Positions 34,244-46,200 of a stretch of 60,000 bases of DNA are shown one piece after another. The stretch comes from Cryptomeria japonica. Taxonomy: Eukaryota > Streptophyta > Pinopsida > Cupressales > Cupressaceae. Location of the stretch: assembly GCF_030272615.1 (NCBI RefSeq), contig NC_081411.1:43457017-43517016 (forward strand), written 5' to 3'. The position numbers and the translations under genes are program-made. The notes below the pieces were generated by a model. That model worked only from the letters and a program-made list of their open reading frames with translations. It made no database searches and was not told the DNA's origin. Positions within the stretch are counted from its first letter, which is position 1; each line of letters opens with the position of its first letter.

Positions 34244-36055
34244 CTCTTCAGAATATCCTAATTCAAAAATACAAAAAAATCAAAAAATTTCAAAAATACA
34301 AAAAAATCAAAAAAATTCAAAAATACAAGAAAAATTATAAAAACAAAAAAATCGTTACTTGGTGAAAACCTGGCAAACAAGCGTCTTGTGACACACAGAA
34401 AAAAATCAAAAAATTGAAAAAAGTAAAGAGAAATAATTTCGTCCAACGGTGAAAACCACTTCGGTGGTGCCCTGGGCAAGTACCATGGTGAAAACTGGGT
34501 CACGAGCGCCATGCGTAGAGACATTGCTCCTCCCTCCTTCAGGATCCACTTTCATCGTTTCACTTTGCACACACTCATGACCAATTCATCCATAATAAAC
34601 TTACCCATTCCCATCATGGCTTGTTATTGATCTACCCAAGATTGGTTAGCCATTCATAATAAACCTCCCTTTCCATCCATAATAAATCAGATCCTATCTG
34701 TGGCTAAGGCAAATCCTACGTCTAGTGATGGGTGTGGAACTAAGAACATCACATGTTTCAAGGAGTACAGTTTCTTCCAGCTTCCTTCAGTCTATCTACA
34801 CACAATTCGCAATAAAAAAAAAACATCTGCATCGCCAGTCCAAAATAAAGTTTCATCTTCTCTGCAATAAAGTATCAGTTTCATGGAATCAGTCAGTTTC
34901 AGATGAGACACAACAGCAACAATGGGCTTCAACAAATCAAATCTTTCAACACACTTAGACAACATATGGTTCAGTGCTATTTATCCTTTTTGTGAAAGTA
35001 AACATTGTGACCACAATCAAATAAGACTTATACAAGTGACAAGAGACACTAAACTTGAGGACTATAGTGGATGTTGGTGTCGAGTCTTGGTTTTTTATTT
35101 TATTTTATCTTTTGGTGACATGTCTTTTAGCTTTTCCAGGATGTCTCTGACTAGAGATTATATCTCCAGGATGTCTTTGACTAGAAAGGTGAGGATGGGG
35201 TATCGTCACTTATTTGTATTTGCTGTCTGTGGATTGTCTTTTAGTAATGCTATGACTTGTCCAAGGATATGAGGACACTGTGAGTCTAGTGTGAACTGGG
35301 GCATTCCTTGTTTGTGACTGTCTTATCTCCATGCAAACAGGTACAATGACTTTCTGGGTCGAACATATGCCTCGATTGTCATAACCTACTTGCCATAATA
35401 AAGCTCAATGATGATAACACACAAGAAGCTCTTTCACGTTCATATCTTCTATCTTTCATCCCCCTTTCTTGATTGACTTCCATCATCTTTCTTGAGTCCG
35501 TGTAGCCTGCTATCACATGACTGAGTATAATGACACACCAAAAACATTTGCATTTCATGTAGTTTGCACCTGCATTACCACATATAAGCATTTCATACAT
35601 ACATATAGATATCACAACTACATCACATCCTGCACACAACACCTGTTAGCACAATTTACATTTGCATTATCATATTCATCTGCATTACATACATTCACAT
35701 TTGCATCATGCATACACATATAAAACATAAAAGAACAAAAAAATATATTGCATTGCATCATATACATATTTGCATCCATGTCATAAGCATCACATAAGAA
35801 CATACATCACATAGGTATGCATGCATATAGCTTCCGCAAAGATGAATCATCTCATATATATATAAAGTGTCATGATACAATGATGTCAAAATCATATGGC
35901 TACAATCACCCGTAGGTGTCTACATCATCATACAAAATGGTACAATACTGATACATAGGGAGCCCTCTACGGCTATGATGAATTCCCTTCCTCAGAGCTG
36001 GTTGGCCTCGATGGAGTTTGAACCCTACAAGGACCCACCCCAAGATCATCTCTCT
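34244..36055 (+). other. 3' untranslated region of element B
   Basis: No sense-strand gene is present. An A-rich stretch (34260-34345) follows the integrase stop. Then come three GGTGAAAAC motifs at 34361, 34448 and 34487, the first and third followed by CTGG-like sequence as in elements A and C. At 35520-35830 short CATTTGCATTA-like words recur irregularly. Nothing else is recognisable. Confidence 0.55.
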
Positions 36056-36059
36056 TGGC

Positions 36060-37008
36060 CCCTGCGTCCCTTGCAGCCACCCCTCATGTCACCCTATCTG
36101 GATAGAGGAACCCACTGATAACTACTGCCAATACTGTTGGTAGTGCTAATCCTGTCCATGTCATGGTATCCCATGCCACATGTCCCACCCTCATCTCTAG
36201 TCCCAGATCCTAGAACACTTGTCTCAGTGCATCCATGTCTCCATCTCGATCGTAGGGTACTAACTCCCCATCTATCGGTATCCGCAAAATCCTGTATACA
36301 TCCTCCAAGGTGACTGTCATCTCCCCCATCGACAAATGAAACGTACATGTCTCAGAGTGCCATCTCTCCGCCAATGCAGTCAACAGTCCCATGTTTGCCC
36401 GAAACTTAGGCACATATAGAACATGTCTCAATCCCATGGCATCAATCGCTGCTCGGTCCCCAAGTGTCAACTCAGGTCGCAACCTCTAAGTTGATGGGAA
36501 TCTCTCCCATGACTCTAGCATCAACAAATACTCCTGCAGTCACACAAATCAATCATCTCAGTCCTAGTGACACTCACTATTCATCACAAAGTGTTGCTTC
36601 TATCCTAGTGGTACTCCCTGTTCATCACAAAGTACTACGTGTTTTGGTACTCCCTGTTCATCACAAAGTACTCTATCTTGGTACTCACTGTTCATCACAA
36701 AGTGCCTTGATCTATTCTAGTCTTCCCTAGAGGACCTGCTTGAGTGTATCCTCTCAGTAGCTTATCCAATCGATAGTGTATGTTCATCATGGAACTATCG
36801 ATTTGACCTAGAAGACACAAATTCACATTTTTGGACACAAAACATGTTTTCCTGACATAAACACGCATTTATTACATTACCTAGCATGCATTAATGACAA
36901 CAATAAATGCATCAAAGTACAAGGAGGTTTTGTGGTACTTACCGGCTCTCCTACCTCTGCTAGCCTCTGGAATTGGCGAACACGGCCGAATCTATGAACG
37001 AAAGCCAT
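36060..37008 (-). pseudogene. Antisense two-exon plant-mobile-domain gene in B
   Basis: On the minus strand, opposite to pol, an ATG at 37006-37008 starts a 22-codon exon (MAFVHRFGRVRQFQRLAEVG..). It ends at a GTAAGT donor (36937-36942). A 409-bp intron ends in CTGCAG at 36534-36539, and exon 2 starts at 36533 in phase 0. Exon 2 reads EYLLMLESWERF, a TAG, then MGLRHVLYVPKFRANMGLLT, LAERWHSETCTFHLSMGEMT and LEDVYRILRIPIDGELVPYD. This matches the aminotransferase-like plant mobile domain. A second TAG follows ALRQVF, and weaker similarity to the PMD of element C continues to about 36060. PMD proteins are plant-specific and often TE-associated. The copy is damaged, but the splice signals and phase are preserved. 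Confidence 0.8.
36567..36715 (-). repeat. Minisatellite in the PMD intron
   Basis: Four imperfect copies of a unit around GTACTCCCTGTTCATCACAA plus AGT lie in tandem with variable spacers. All sit inside the predicted intron of the antisense PMD gene. Confidence 0.75.
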
Positions 37009-37337
37009 CGCTGCTGACTGCTATTGCTCTATTTTCGCTCTGCACTCTGCTCTCGTGGATGTGTGGATGACAATGAGGATGTCTTTTGCCCGTGGTCTAT
37101 CTTATAGCCTACCCTCACCTTAGCCCTCGTTTCCCGAGTCAGTCTTCTTTATCCCGTGACTTTGTCACTTTATCCGGTCAGTCCATTCTATCCCATCTTT
37201 CTTATTGAGAGATTGTCTGCAATCTTTTCAGACATTTTCATCCAATCTCTCGAGGGGGCATATCATTCCCATCTTGGGGCAACTCTGTATCAGTTCATCT
37301 TATCTTCTTTGAAACAACGCGACAAGCCGCATTGTCT

Positions 37338-37352
37338 CAAAGAGGGGCAAAA
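37338..37352 (+). other. Polypurine tract of element B
   Basis: CAAAGAGGGGCAAAA lies directly before TGTAGACACC of the 3' LTR. The same tract, reverse-complemented, abuts the LTRs at 40280 and 48942. A GAGGGGGCAT stretch about 90 bp upstream recurs in element C. Confidence 0.88.
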
Positions 37353-38147
37353 TGTAGACACCCAAAATTGTCATGTCTAATTAAATAAATATTTTATTTA
37401 TTTAATTATCTAAGCCTAATTCTTCTATTAATTAAATAAATCTTTATTTATTTAATTAATTCATTTATCCTCTTCTAGCCTTATTTCTCATTTAAATAAA
37501 TACATTTATTTATTTAAATTATCCTTTTCCTAAATTAAATAAATATCTTATTTATTTAATTAATCTCACTTCTTCTATTAATTAAATAAATATTTATTTA
37601 TTTAATTAATTCATTAACCTTTTCTACTTATGACACATGTCATTCATCTCTTAATTCCTACACTACCTACCTCTTTCATTATTTTATTATTTCTTCTACC
37701 TACCCTCTAATCCTAGCCGACCTCCTTTTTACACCTCTCAATCTTATCCCTCCATTTCATATAGTGTCTTCTATTTAAGGAGATGCTTCCTTCATTATCA
37801 AACCCTAATCAATCATTCTAATGACCTAATGCCCTAATCATTAATCTTGAGGACTTGGCTACACTATGATCCTACTTGCAACGACATTCCGTTCTTTGTT
37901 GAGCTCTTGTGTACATAAAATCTGAGAGCAATTATATCAAGCAAGATCAATGGAGATAGGAAGAATGGAGATCAAAACCCTATTGGACATGTGATGGTAT
38001 AATCTTTGTGATTTCATTCGATTTGCATTGTCTTAGGTAATCTTCATATGTTATGGTGGATCTTTGTTGTTGTTAGGCTAGGGTTTTGGTGGTTGAATTC
38101 ATTTAGCCTTTCAATTTTGTTATTATTATCCATTTTCACCATATACA
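37353..38147 (+). repeat. 3' LTR of element B
   Basis: Near-identical to the 5' LTR, with the same TG...CA ends and the same five AT-rich palindromes. Visible differences include a T-to-A-type change near 37591, a few C/G swaps at 37831-37900 and a 3-bp deletion near 38127. Confidence 0.96.
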
Positions 38148-38152
38148 ATATG

Positions 38153-38213
<61 letters not shown>

Positions 38214-38290
38214 ATATAGATATATGTATGTATATGTATACATACATATATATATATATATGCATGTATATGTGTGTGTGTGTAGACATC
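38148..38290. repeat. Compound (TA)/(TG) microsatellite right of B
   Basis: TATATA, a run of about 20 TG units, then ATAC/ATGT variants and a second TG run ending in TGTAGACATC. It is the right half of the microsatellite interrupted by element B. Confidence 0.9.
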
Positions 38291-38549
38291 CCCTCCCTTT
38301 AGCTCTCTTTTTGTCCTATCTCTCTCCATTTCTTTATCTACATCTCTATATCTCTTCTCATTTCTCCCTCCCTTTCTTCGTCCCTATACCCCTATTTATC
38401 TCTTTACTTGTATGTCTCTCTTACTTTCTCATCCCATATGTCTCCATGTTTCTCTCTCTCCCTCTCTCCATCTCTATAAATCACTCTATTTGTCTCTCAT
38501 ATGTGCTTATATATTTCTTCTCTTTATCACTCTACCTCACCTTCTACAC

Positions 38550-38593
<44 letters not shown>

Positions 38594-38700
38594 TACATAT
38601 ATATCCCCAATCTTTAACTCCTTACCCCTCTCTATCTCTTAGTCTTCCCCTCTTATCTCTCTCTTTTACTATCCCTATCTCTCCCACTCTCTTCAAATTG
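38291..38700. repeat. Pyrimidine-rich low-complexity tract
   Basis: CTCT/TCTC-rich sequence with a pure (TC)n run at about 38550-38590. Long apparent reading frames here are compositional artefacts. Confidence 0.85.
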
Positions 38701-38759
38701 CAAACATACGATGAGCTTAAATATGTAATGGATATTGATTTTCTTTATGATTAAAAGGA

Positions 38760-40280
38760 ATTGTTTCAATTACATTTGGAGGGATGTATAATTGATATGA
38801 AGATATCACTTCATCATTGAGACCTTTTCTATACAAACTGTATGCGGGAAAAGTGGGTCCATAGAACTTAAAATGTGAAAAATGAAGCCTAAGGAGCCTT
38901 GCTCACACACCCACAGGACTTCTTGGTGCAAGCTATGGAGTCATGAAGTATGGCTCAACTTCCCAAGGTTGGTTTCATGGTTCTCTATCTCACAAGGTCC
39001 CTCAAACCAATTTCTTTGCTCTCAGATCACTGAGCAAAGTGGTTTAGGGATGACAAATGCAAGAACGAGGGATGCTTTGGTTGATTTTAAGATGAAATGC
39101 ATCCTAAACTATGCATGATCCTATAAATGCAATGAACTAGATTATAAGATGACAAGATTAGTAGCAAGATTATCCTAGCATGATATACTAGTCTATGATT
39201 AAGCTAAATGATAAAGAAAATACTCTAAACATGCATATTTAGATTAATTCCTATTGAAAAGAGAGGTTAAATGATGAGCACAAATGATATATTAAAGCTT
39301 GGATGGATTTTAGTATAAGTATGATGCTAAAGACTTGGATCATTAAAATGGAGGATGGAGAGCTCTATTTATAGCAAAAATAGGGCAATGAATGGCCAGG
39401 ATTGAAAGAGGTAATCAAGGGTTGAGTTTGAAAGTTGGGAATCCATGTTCACAATTTTCACCAATGAAATGGTGACAATTGGCAACATAGGGTTGGTTGA
39501 GAGGAGATGTAAGAAGTATTAAATGCTTGAGAAGACCTCATGGCTATCTTAGGGGGTAAGGGTTATGGTTAAGTTAGGATTACCCATTGGATAAAGGTTT
39601 TATCCAAAGGATAAACTCTTGTGCAAAGGATTAAGGATAACCATGGTCAAAGCAATAAATGCTTGATGAGACCCTTGGGTTACATGGAGGTTGAGTTTAG
39701 GGAAATTCTTTAATCATGCTAGAGGGTTGAGTTAACCATTAATGGTTTGGGAGACTTTCAAAGTTAAGTGGTTGAAGCCTTTAAGGGTTTTCAAAGACTT
39801 TGAGGGTTTGAGAAGTGACTTCCCCTTGCTTAGGGATGTGACAAAGTTTAGGAAATGGGTTAGGTTAATTTAGAAGTGATTAGAAGAGTCTAGAAGGGGT
39901 TAGGAATAGGGTTTAGGAAGCAAGTGGGAGATGTAGGATTTTGCAAGTGGATGGAGGGATAATAGGATTTAATTGAATAAAATGAATTTAATTCAATTTG
40001 GTTGCAATTGGGGAAATTAAATAAATTAGATTTATTCAATTTAGGATAAACTATTTAATTAAATTTGAATTTAATTAAAAAGTGGATAGGGGATTTAATT
40101 GAATAAAATGATTTATCCTATTAAATGGTAAAAGAGGTCTAGTGAATTTAATTAAATAAATGGAGTAATTTACTTAATTGAATAGAGGAATGTGAGTAAT
40201 TCAATTAAATTGGATTTAATGAATAGAGAAATGAACATAAGGTATTCATTTAGGAATATGGTCATTTTTATACGTCTACA
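38760..40280 (-). repeat. 3' LTR of gypsy element E (left end uncertain)
   Basis: The right end is defined by TGTAGACGTATAAAAATGAC (minus strand) directly after a PPT identical to that of B. On the minus strand a TATA box GCTATAAATAGAG at 39363-39375 gives a promoter in the expected place. The left boundary could not be fixed because no partner LTR is in the window. Only the LTR and about 100 bp of internal sequence of E remain recognisable. Confidence 0.6.
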
Positions 40281-40295
40281 TTTTGCCCCTCTTTG
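40281..40295 (-). other. Polypurine tract of element E
   Basis: The minus strand reads CAAAGAGGGGCAAAA, the same 15 bases as the PPT of element B, directly before the LTR start. Confidence 0.75.
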
Positions 40296-41175
40296 AAGTG
40301 ACGTGTGTGTACATGTTAATTCAAAGAAAATGATGTGGGTATGTGCAGGATCATGGTGTGCCAAAATAGGCCCTTAAGTGGCAATGAAATTTTAGAAAAA
40401 TTAGAGTTATGCAACTTGACATGAAAATTTGAATAAGTTGTGAACGTTATTTTTAAAATATGTAAGAAGAGAATATATAGAAAATTGAATGTAGTTTCTA
40501 AGCTACTAGTTGTTTTTTTGGAAAAAAAAAATCCTATTTGATGAAAATTTCAAATTTCAATGCAGTGGTACTAAAATTTTAGGAAAAAAATAAGTAGACG
40601 TATGTCTGACCACCCTAATCACAATCAAATCTTAATATTTTTTTATAATATAAGTATTAGACTCATGTCCAGATGTGACACATTTTTTTTTAATTAAATA
40701 ATTATTTATGATTTTTTTACTGTAGCTTTTCAGAAATTCAGAAACTCCTACGTCTGACCACCTTAATTTGCCCAAAACCTTATGAAATTTAAACTTTTTT
40801 AATTTTTCCCTATAGTAGACGAAGCATAGGATGTGACGCATGTTTCGGTTTCAAAAAATGTTATACTGTTTGAAAGTTATGAGTGTTTTTCAATTAGGAC
40901 TATTGTCAAAATTCAATTAGAAAATAAATAATAATTATTTACTAAAGTTGAAATAAGACAAGCCTTATATTGTTGGAAAGCTGGGAACGTCCTTAAAAAA
41001 ACCCTTTTCATTTTATCAATTTTGGCTACAAAAAAAGTCGTCAGCCACCAGTGTAAAGTCTGGAAAACCAAGGCATACTGAAAAAACACGTTTTTTTAGT
41101 TGACTTTCTAGGCTTGTAACTTCCAAGCCTAATACCAAAGCATTCCCGAGCCAAAATTTGAAATTTGAAAATTTG
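40296..41175. other. AT-rich stretch without genes
   Basis: No gene found. The words ACGT(AT)GTCTGACCACC and ACGTCTGACCACC recur at about 40595 and 40750, and GCCTAG...CTTGTAACTTCCAAG near 41110 is palindromic. The element E remnant seems to end by about 40370. Confidence 0.4.
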
Positions 41176-41295
41176 AGTACAAAAATTTGTGGTCCCCGAT
41201 GAATTTCCCTTTGCCGCCATTTATGAAGTAAACTGCCACATGGTAGAAATCCGATATCCGATTAAATCAAATATCGGATTTTATTAGTCATATTT

Positions 41296-41327
41296 TAAAG
41301 AGGGAGAGAAGGAGAGAGAGAAGAGAG

Positions 41328-41390
<63 letters not shown>

Positions 41391-41410
41391 AGAGAGGAGG
41401 AGAGGGATGA

Positions 41411-41503
<93 letters not shown>

Positions 41504-41627
41504 GGGGGGGAGAGATGGAGAGGGAGAGAGATAGAGAGAGAGAGGGAGAGAGAGAGGAGGGAGAGGGAGAGAGGGAGAGAGAGAGGGAGGGAGAGAGGTA
41601 GAGGGAGGAGAGAGAGAGAGAGAGACC
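41296..41627. repeat. (GA)n tract, left arm
   Basis: About 330 bp of GAGA/GGGAGAG with few interruptions. It is the counterpart of the TC tract at 45433-45831. Confidence 0.95.
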
Positions 41628-42513
41628 ATATGACCCCTAACGACACAATTTGGTGTCTTAAGGGGACCTATGGTGTTGTTAGGGGTCATATGGTGTCTTG
41701 GGACACCATAGGACCCCTTAAGACACCAAATCATGTCGTTAGGGGTCATATTGTGTCTTACGACCCATAACTATGATCCTTAATGATAGTTATGTGATAT
41801 GGTGTCCCATGAACCCTTATGACCTCTCAGGACACCATATGACCCCTAATGACACCATATTGGGTCGCTTTGGGTCATATTATGTCCTAAGGGGTCATAT
41901 TGTGGTCTATGACCCCTTAGGACACCATATGACCCCTAACGACGTGATTTGGTGTCTTAAGGGGTCCTATGGTGTTGTTAGGGGTCATATGGTGTCCGTA
42001 GGGGTCATATGGTGTCTTGGGACACCATAGGACCACTTAGGACACAATATGACCCAAAGCGACCCAATATGGTGTCATTAGGGGTCATATGGTGTCCTAA
42101 GAGGTCATAAGGGTTCATGGGACACCATATGACCCCTAACGACACCATCGAACCCCTTAAGACACCAAATCATGTCGTTAGGGGTCATATTGTGTCCTAA
42201 GGGGTCATAGACCACAATCTGACCCCTTAGGACATAATATGACCCAAAGCGACCCAATATGGTGTCATTAGGGGTCATATGGTGTCCGGAGAGGTCATAA
42301 GGGTTCATGGGACACCATATCACATAACTATCATTAGGGGTCATAGTTATGGGTTGTAAGACACAATATGACCCCTAACGACATGATTTGGTGTCTTAAG
42401 GGGTCCTATGGTGTCCCAAGACACCATATGACCCCTAACGACACCATAGGTCCCCTTAAGACACCAAATTGTGTTGTTAGGGGTCATATGGTCTCTCTCT
42501 CTCTCCTTTCTTC

Positions 42514-42551
<38 letters not shown>

Positions 42552-45428
42552 CCCCTAACGACGTGATTTGGTGTCTTAAGGGGCCCTATGGTGTCGTTAG
42601 GGGTCATATGGTGTCCGTAGGGGTCATATGGTGTCCCAAGACAACATATGACCCCTTAGGACACAATATGACCCAAAGCGACCCAATATGGTGTCATTAG
42701 GGGTCATATGGTGTCCTAAGAGGTCATAAGGGTTCATGAGACACCATATGACCCCTATGGACACCATATGACCCCTAACAACACCATCGGACCCCTTAAG
42801 ACACCAAATCATGTCGTTAGGGGTCATATTGTGTCCTAAGGGGTCCTATGGTGTCCCAAGACACCATATGACCCCTATGGACACCATAGGACCCCTTAAG
42901 ACACCAAATCATGTCGTTAGGGGTCATATTGTGTCTTACGGGGTCGTCAAACACAATATGACCCCTAATGACACAATTTGGTGTCTTAAGGGGTCTTATG
43001 GTGTCACAAGACACCATATGATCCCTAACGACACCATAGGACCCCTTAAGGCACTAAATCATAACATTAGGGGTCATATTGTGTCTTACGGGGTCGTAGG
43101 ACACAATATGACCCCTAACAACATGATTTGGTGTCTTAAGGGGTTCGATGGTGTCTTTAGGGGTCATATGGTGTCCATAGGGGTCATATGGTGTCCCATG
43201 AACCCTTATGACCTCTTAGGACACCACATGACCCCTAATGACAACATATTGGGTCACTTTGGGTCATATTGTGTCATTAGGGGTCATATTGTGTCTTAAG
43301 GGGTCCTATGGTGTCCCAAGACACCATATGACCCCTATGGACACCATAGGACCCCTTAAGACACCAAATCATGTCGTTAGGGGTCATATTGTGTCCTACG
43401 ACCCCATACAACACAATATGATCCCTAATGATATTATTTGGTGTCTTAAGGGGTCCTATGGTTTCATTAGGGGTAATATGGTGTCCATAGGGGTCATATG
43501 GTGTCTTGGGACACTATAGGACCCCTTAAGACACCATATGACCCCTACTGACACCATATTGGGTCGCTTTGGGTCATATTGTGTCGTTAGGGGTCATATT
43601 GTGTCTTAAGGGGTCCTATGGTGTCCCAAGACACTATATGACCCCTATGGACACCATATGACCCCTAACAACACCATATGACCCCTTAAGACACCAAATC
43701 ATGTCGTTAGGGGTCATATTGTGTCCTACAATCCCGTACGACACAATATGATCCCTAATGATATTTGGTGTCTTAAGGGGTCCTATGGTGTCATTAGGGG
43801 TCATATGGTGTCCATAGGGGTCATATGGTTTCTTGGGACACCATATGACCCCTATGAACACCATATGACCCCTAACAACACCATAGGACCCCTTAAGACA
43901 CCAAATCATGTTGTTAGGGGTCATATTGTGTCCTACAACCCCGTATGACATAATATGATCCCTAATGATATTATTTGGTGTTGTTAGGGGTCCTATTGTG
44001 TCATTAGGTGTCATATGGTGTCCATAGGGGTCATATGGTGTCTTGGGACACCATAGGACCCCTTAAGACACCATATGACCCCTAATGACACCATATTGGG
44101 TCGCTTTGGGTCATATTGTGTCGTTAGGGGTCATATTGTGTCTTAAGGGGTCCTATGGTGTCCCAAGACACTATATGACCCCTATGGATACCATATGACC
44201 CCGAACAACACCATAGGACCCCTTAAGACACCAAATCATGTTGTTAGGGGTCATATTGTGTCCTACAACCCCGTACGACACAATATGATCCCTAAAGATA
44301 TGATTTGGTGTCTTAAGGGGTCCTATGGTGTCGTTAGGGGTCATATGGTGTCCATAGGGGTCATATGGTGTCTTGGGACACCATAGGACCCCTTAAGACA
44401 CCATATGACCCCTATGGACACCATATTGGGTTGTTTTGGGTCATATTGTGTCGTTAGGGGTCATATTGTGTCTTAAGGGGTCCTATGGTGTCCCAAGACA
44501 CCATATGACCCCTATGGACACCATATGACCCCTAACAACACCATAGGACCCCTTAAGACACCAAATCATGTTGTTAGGGGTCATATTGTGTCCTACGACC
44601 CCGTACAACACAATATGATCCCTAACGATATGATTTGGTGTCTTAAGGGGTCCTATGGTGTCGTTAGGGGTCATATGGTGTCCATAGGGGTCATATGGTG
44701 TCTTGGGACACCATAGGACCCCTTAAGACACAATATGACCCCTAATGACACCATATTGGGTCATATGGTGTCATTAGGGGTCATATTGTGTCTTAAGGGG
44801 TCCTATGGTGTCCCAAGACACCATATGACCCCTGTGGACACCATATGACCCCTAATGACACCATAGGACCCCTTAAGACACCAAATCATATCGTTAGGGA
44901 TCATATTGTGTCATACGAGGTCGTAGGACACAATATGACCCCTAACTACATGATTTGGTGTCTTAAGGAGTCCTATGGTGTCGTTAGGGATCATATGGTG
45001 TCTTGGGACACCATAGGACCCCTTAAGACATGATATGACCCCTAACGACACAATATGACCCAAAGCGACCCAATATGGTGTCATTAGGGGTCATAGTTAT
45101 GTGATATGGTGTCCTATGAACCCTTATGACCTCTAAGGACACCATATGACCCCTAATGACACCATATTGGGTCGCTTTGGGTCATATTGTGTCGTTAGGG
45201 GTCATATCATGTCTTAAGGGGTCCTATGGTGTCCCAAGACACCATATGACCCCTAACGACACCATAGGACCCCTTAAGACACCAAATCATGTCGTTAGGG
45301 GTCATATTGTGTCTTACGAGGTCGTAGAACACAATATGACCCCTAACGACATGATTTGGTGTATTAAGGGGTTCCCTATGGTGTCATTTAGGGTTCATAT
45401 GGTGTCCATAGGGGTCATATGGTTTCCC
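41628..45428. repeat. Satellite of 20-bp modules in both orientations
   Basis: The basic module is GACACCATATGACCCCTAAC (20 bp). It is used directly and as its reverse complement throughout, roughly 190 modules. A higher-order period is visible: the word CACCATAGGACCCCTTAAGA recurs at about 43880, 44210, 44540 and 44860, that is every 330, 330 and 320 bp. A CT-rich insert interrupts the array at 42491-42551. Open frames of 60-160 codons occur on both strands with near-identical peptides, which follows from the symmetric repeat and is not evidence of coding. Confidence 0.93.
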
Positions 45429-45432
45429 CAAT

Positions 45433-45650
45433 ATCTCTCCTCATCTCTCTCTCTCTTTCTCTCCTCTCTCTCCTCTCTCCCCCCCTCTCTCTCTCCTCCT
45501 CTGTTCTCCTCTCTCTCTCCCTCTCTCTCTCTCTCTCCTCCCTCTCTCTCTAATCTCTATATCTCTCTCTCCCTCTCTCTCCCTCTCTCCCTCTCCTCCT
45601 CTCTCTCCCTCTCTCCCTCTCCTCCTCCTCTCTCTCTCTCTCCCCTCATC

Positions 45651-45681
<31 letters not shown>

Positions 45682-45708
45682 ATTCTCTCTCCCTCTCTCC
45701 TCCTCCTC

Positions 45709-45739
<31 letters not shown>

Positions 45740-45769
45740 TCCTTCTCTCTCTCTCTCTCTCTCCTCTCT

Positions 45770-45811
<42 letters not shown>

Positions 45812-45831
45812 TCCTCTCTCTCTCTCTCTAA
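45433..45831. repeat. (TC)n tract, right arm
   Basis: About 400 bp of CTCT/CCTCTC sequence, complementary in composition to the GA tract of the left arm. Apparent proline/serine-leucine frames here are artefacts. Confidence 0.95.
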
Positions 45832-46200
45832 AATATGACCAATAAAATCCCATATCCGATTTAATCGGATATCGGATTTTCTGCCATGTGGTAGTTAAGT
45901 TCATAAATGGCAGCAACGGGAATTTTTTTTTGGGGACCACATATTTTTGTACTAAAATCGGATATCCGATAAAATCGGATATCGGATTTTATCAGATATC
46001 CGAATTTTGGTACTAAAAACCAAAAAAAAAAGGGTTTGTGGGCCATTCTGTTGATTCCAAGGGCTGACAGTCTAGGTCCTATGTTTTCTGTCGACGATCA
46101 CGGGGGTTGCAGATAGCTAGAGACAAATTAGTACTTTTGGGAGATTCTTAAAGTGAAAAATTACATTGTCAATCACGAAGGAGCATGTGTGTGGAGGGAA

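Larger units (their letters stand above)
23169..38147 (+). mobile_element. Complete Tat-like Ty3/gypsy element B
   Basis: The element is about 15.0 kb with LTRs 23169-23965 and 37353-38147. By eye they differ at about nine bases and two small indels, so the insertion is young. Inside are a PBS, a 2.75 kb leader, one gag-PR-G-patch-RT-RH-aRH-INT frame (26720-34243), a 3' region with an antisense PMD pseudogene, and a PPT. All gag-pol pieces are in the same phase and are separated only by nonsense codons. The second RNase H supports Tat lineage. A 5-bp duplication ATATG fits at 23150-23154 and 38148-38152 if the TG run between it and the LTR expanded later. Confidence 0.95.
41176..45957. mobile_element. 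Foldback-like structure enclosing a satellite
   Basis: The left arm (41176-41305) is the reverse complement of the right arm (45828-45957). Shared blocks include GTACAAAAAT, GTGGTCCCC, GCCATTTATGAA, CCACATGG and CCGATATCCGATTAAAT. The arms pass into a GA tract on the left and a TC tract on the right, so symmetry continues inward for about 450 bp on each side. Between them lies the satellite. The form resembles a foldback element or a long-TIR DNA transposon without a transposase. No target-site duplication could be confirmed. Confidence 0.6.

Noticed and set aside
41284-41749. Leu/Ser-rich or Arg/Glu-rich proteins in the GA and TC tracts
   Set aside because: Compositional artefacts of dinucleotide repeats. 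The same applies at 38044-38754 and 45441-45940.
41628-45428. Many 60-160 codon frames with repeated peptides on both strands
   Set aside because: They follow from a symmetric 20-bp repeat. Both strands give the same peptide, and no start context, domain or codon bias supports coding.
41628-45428. CRISPR-like array of 20-bp repeats
   Set aside because: The modules abut without unique spacers, occur in both orientations, and the window is plant nuclear DNA.
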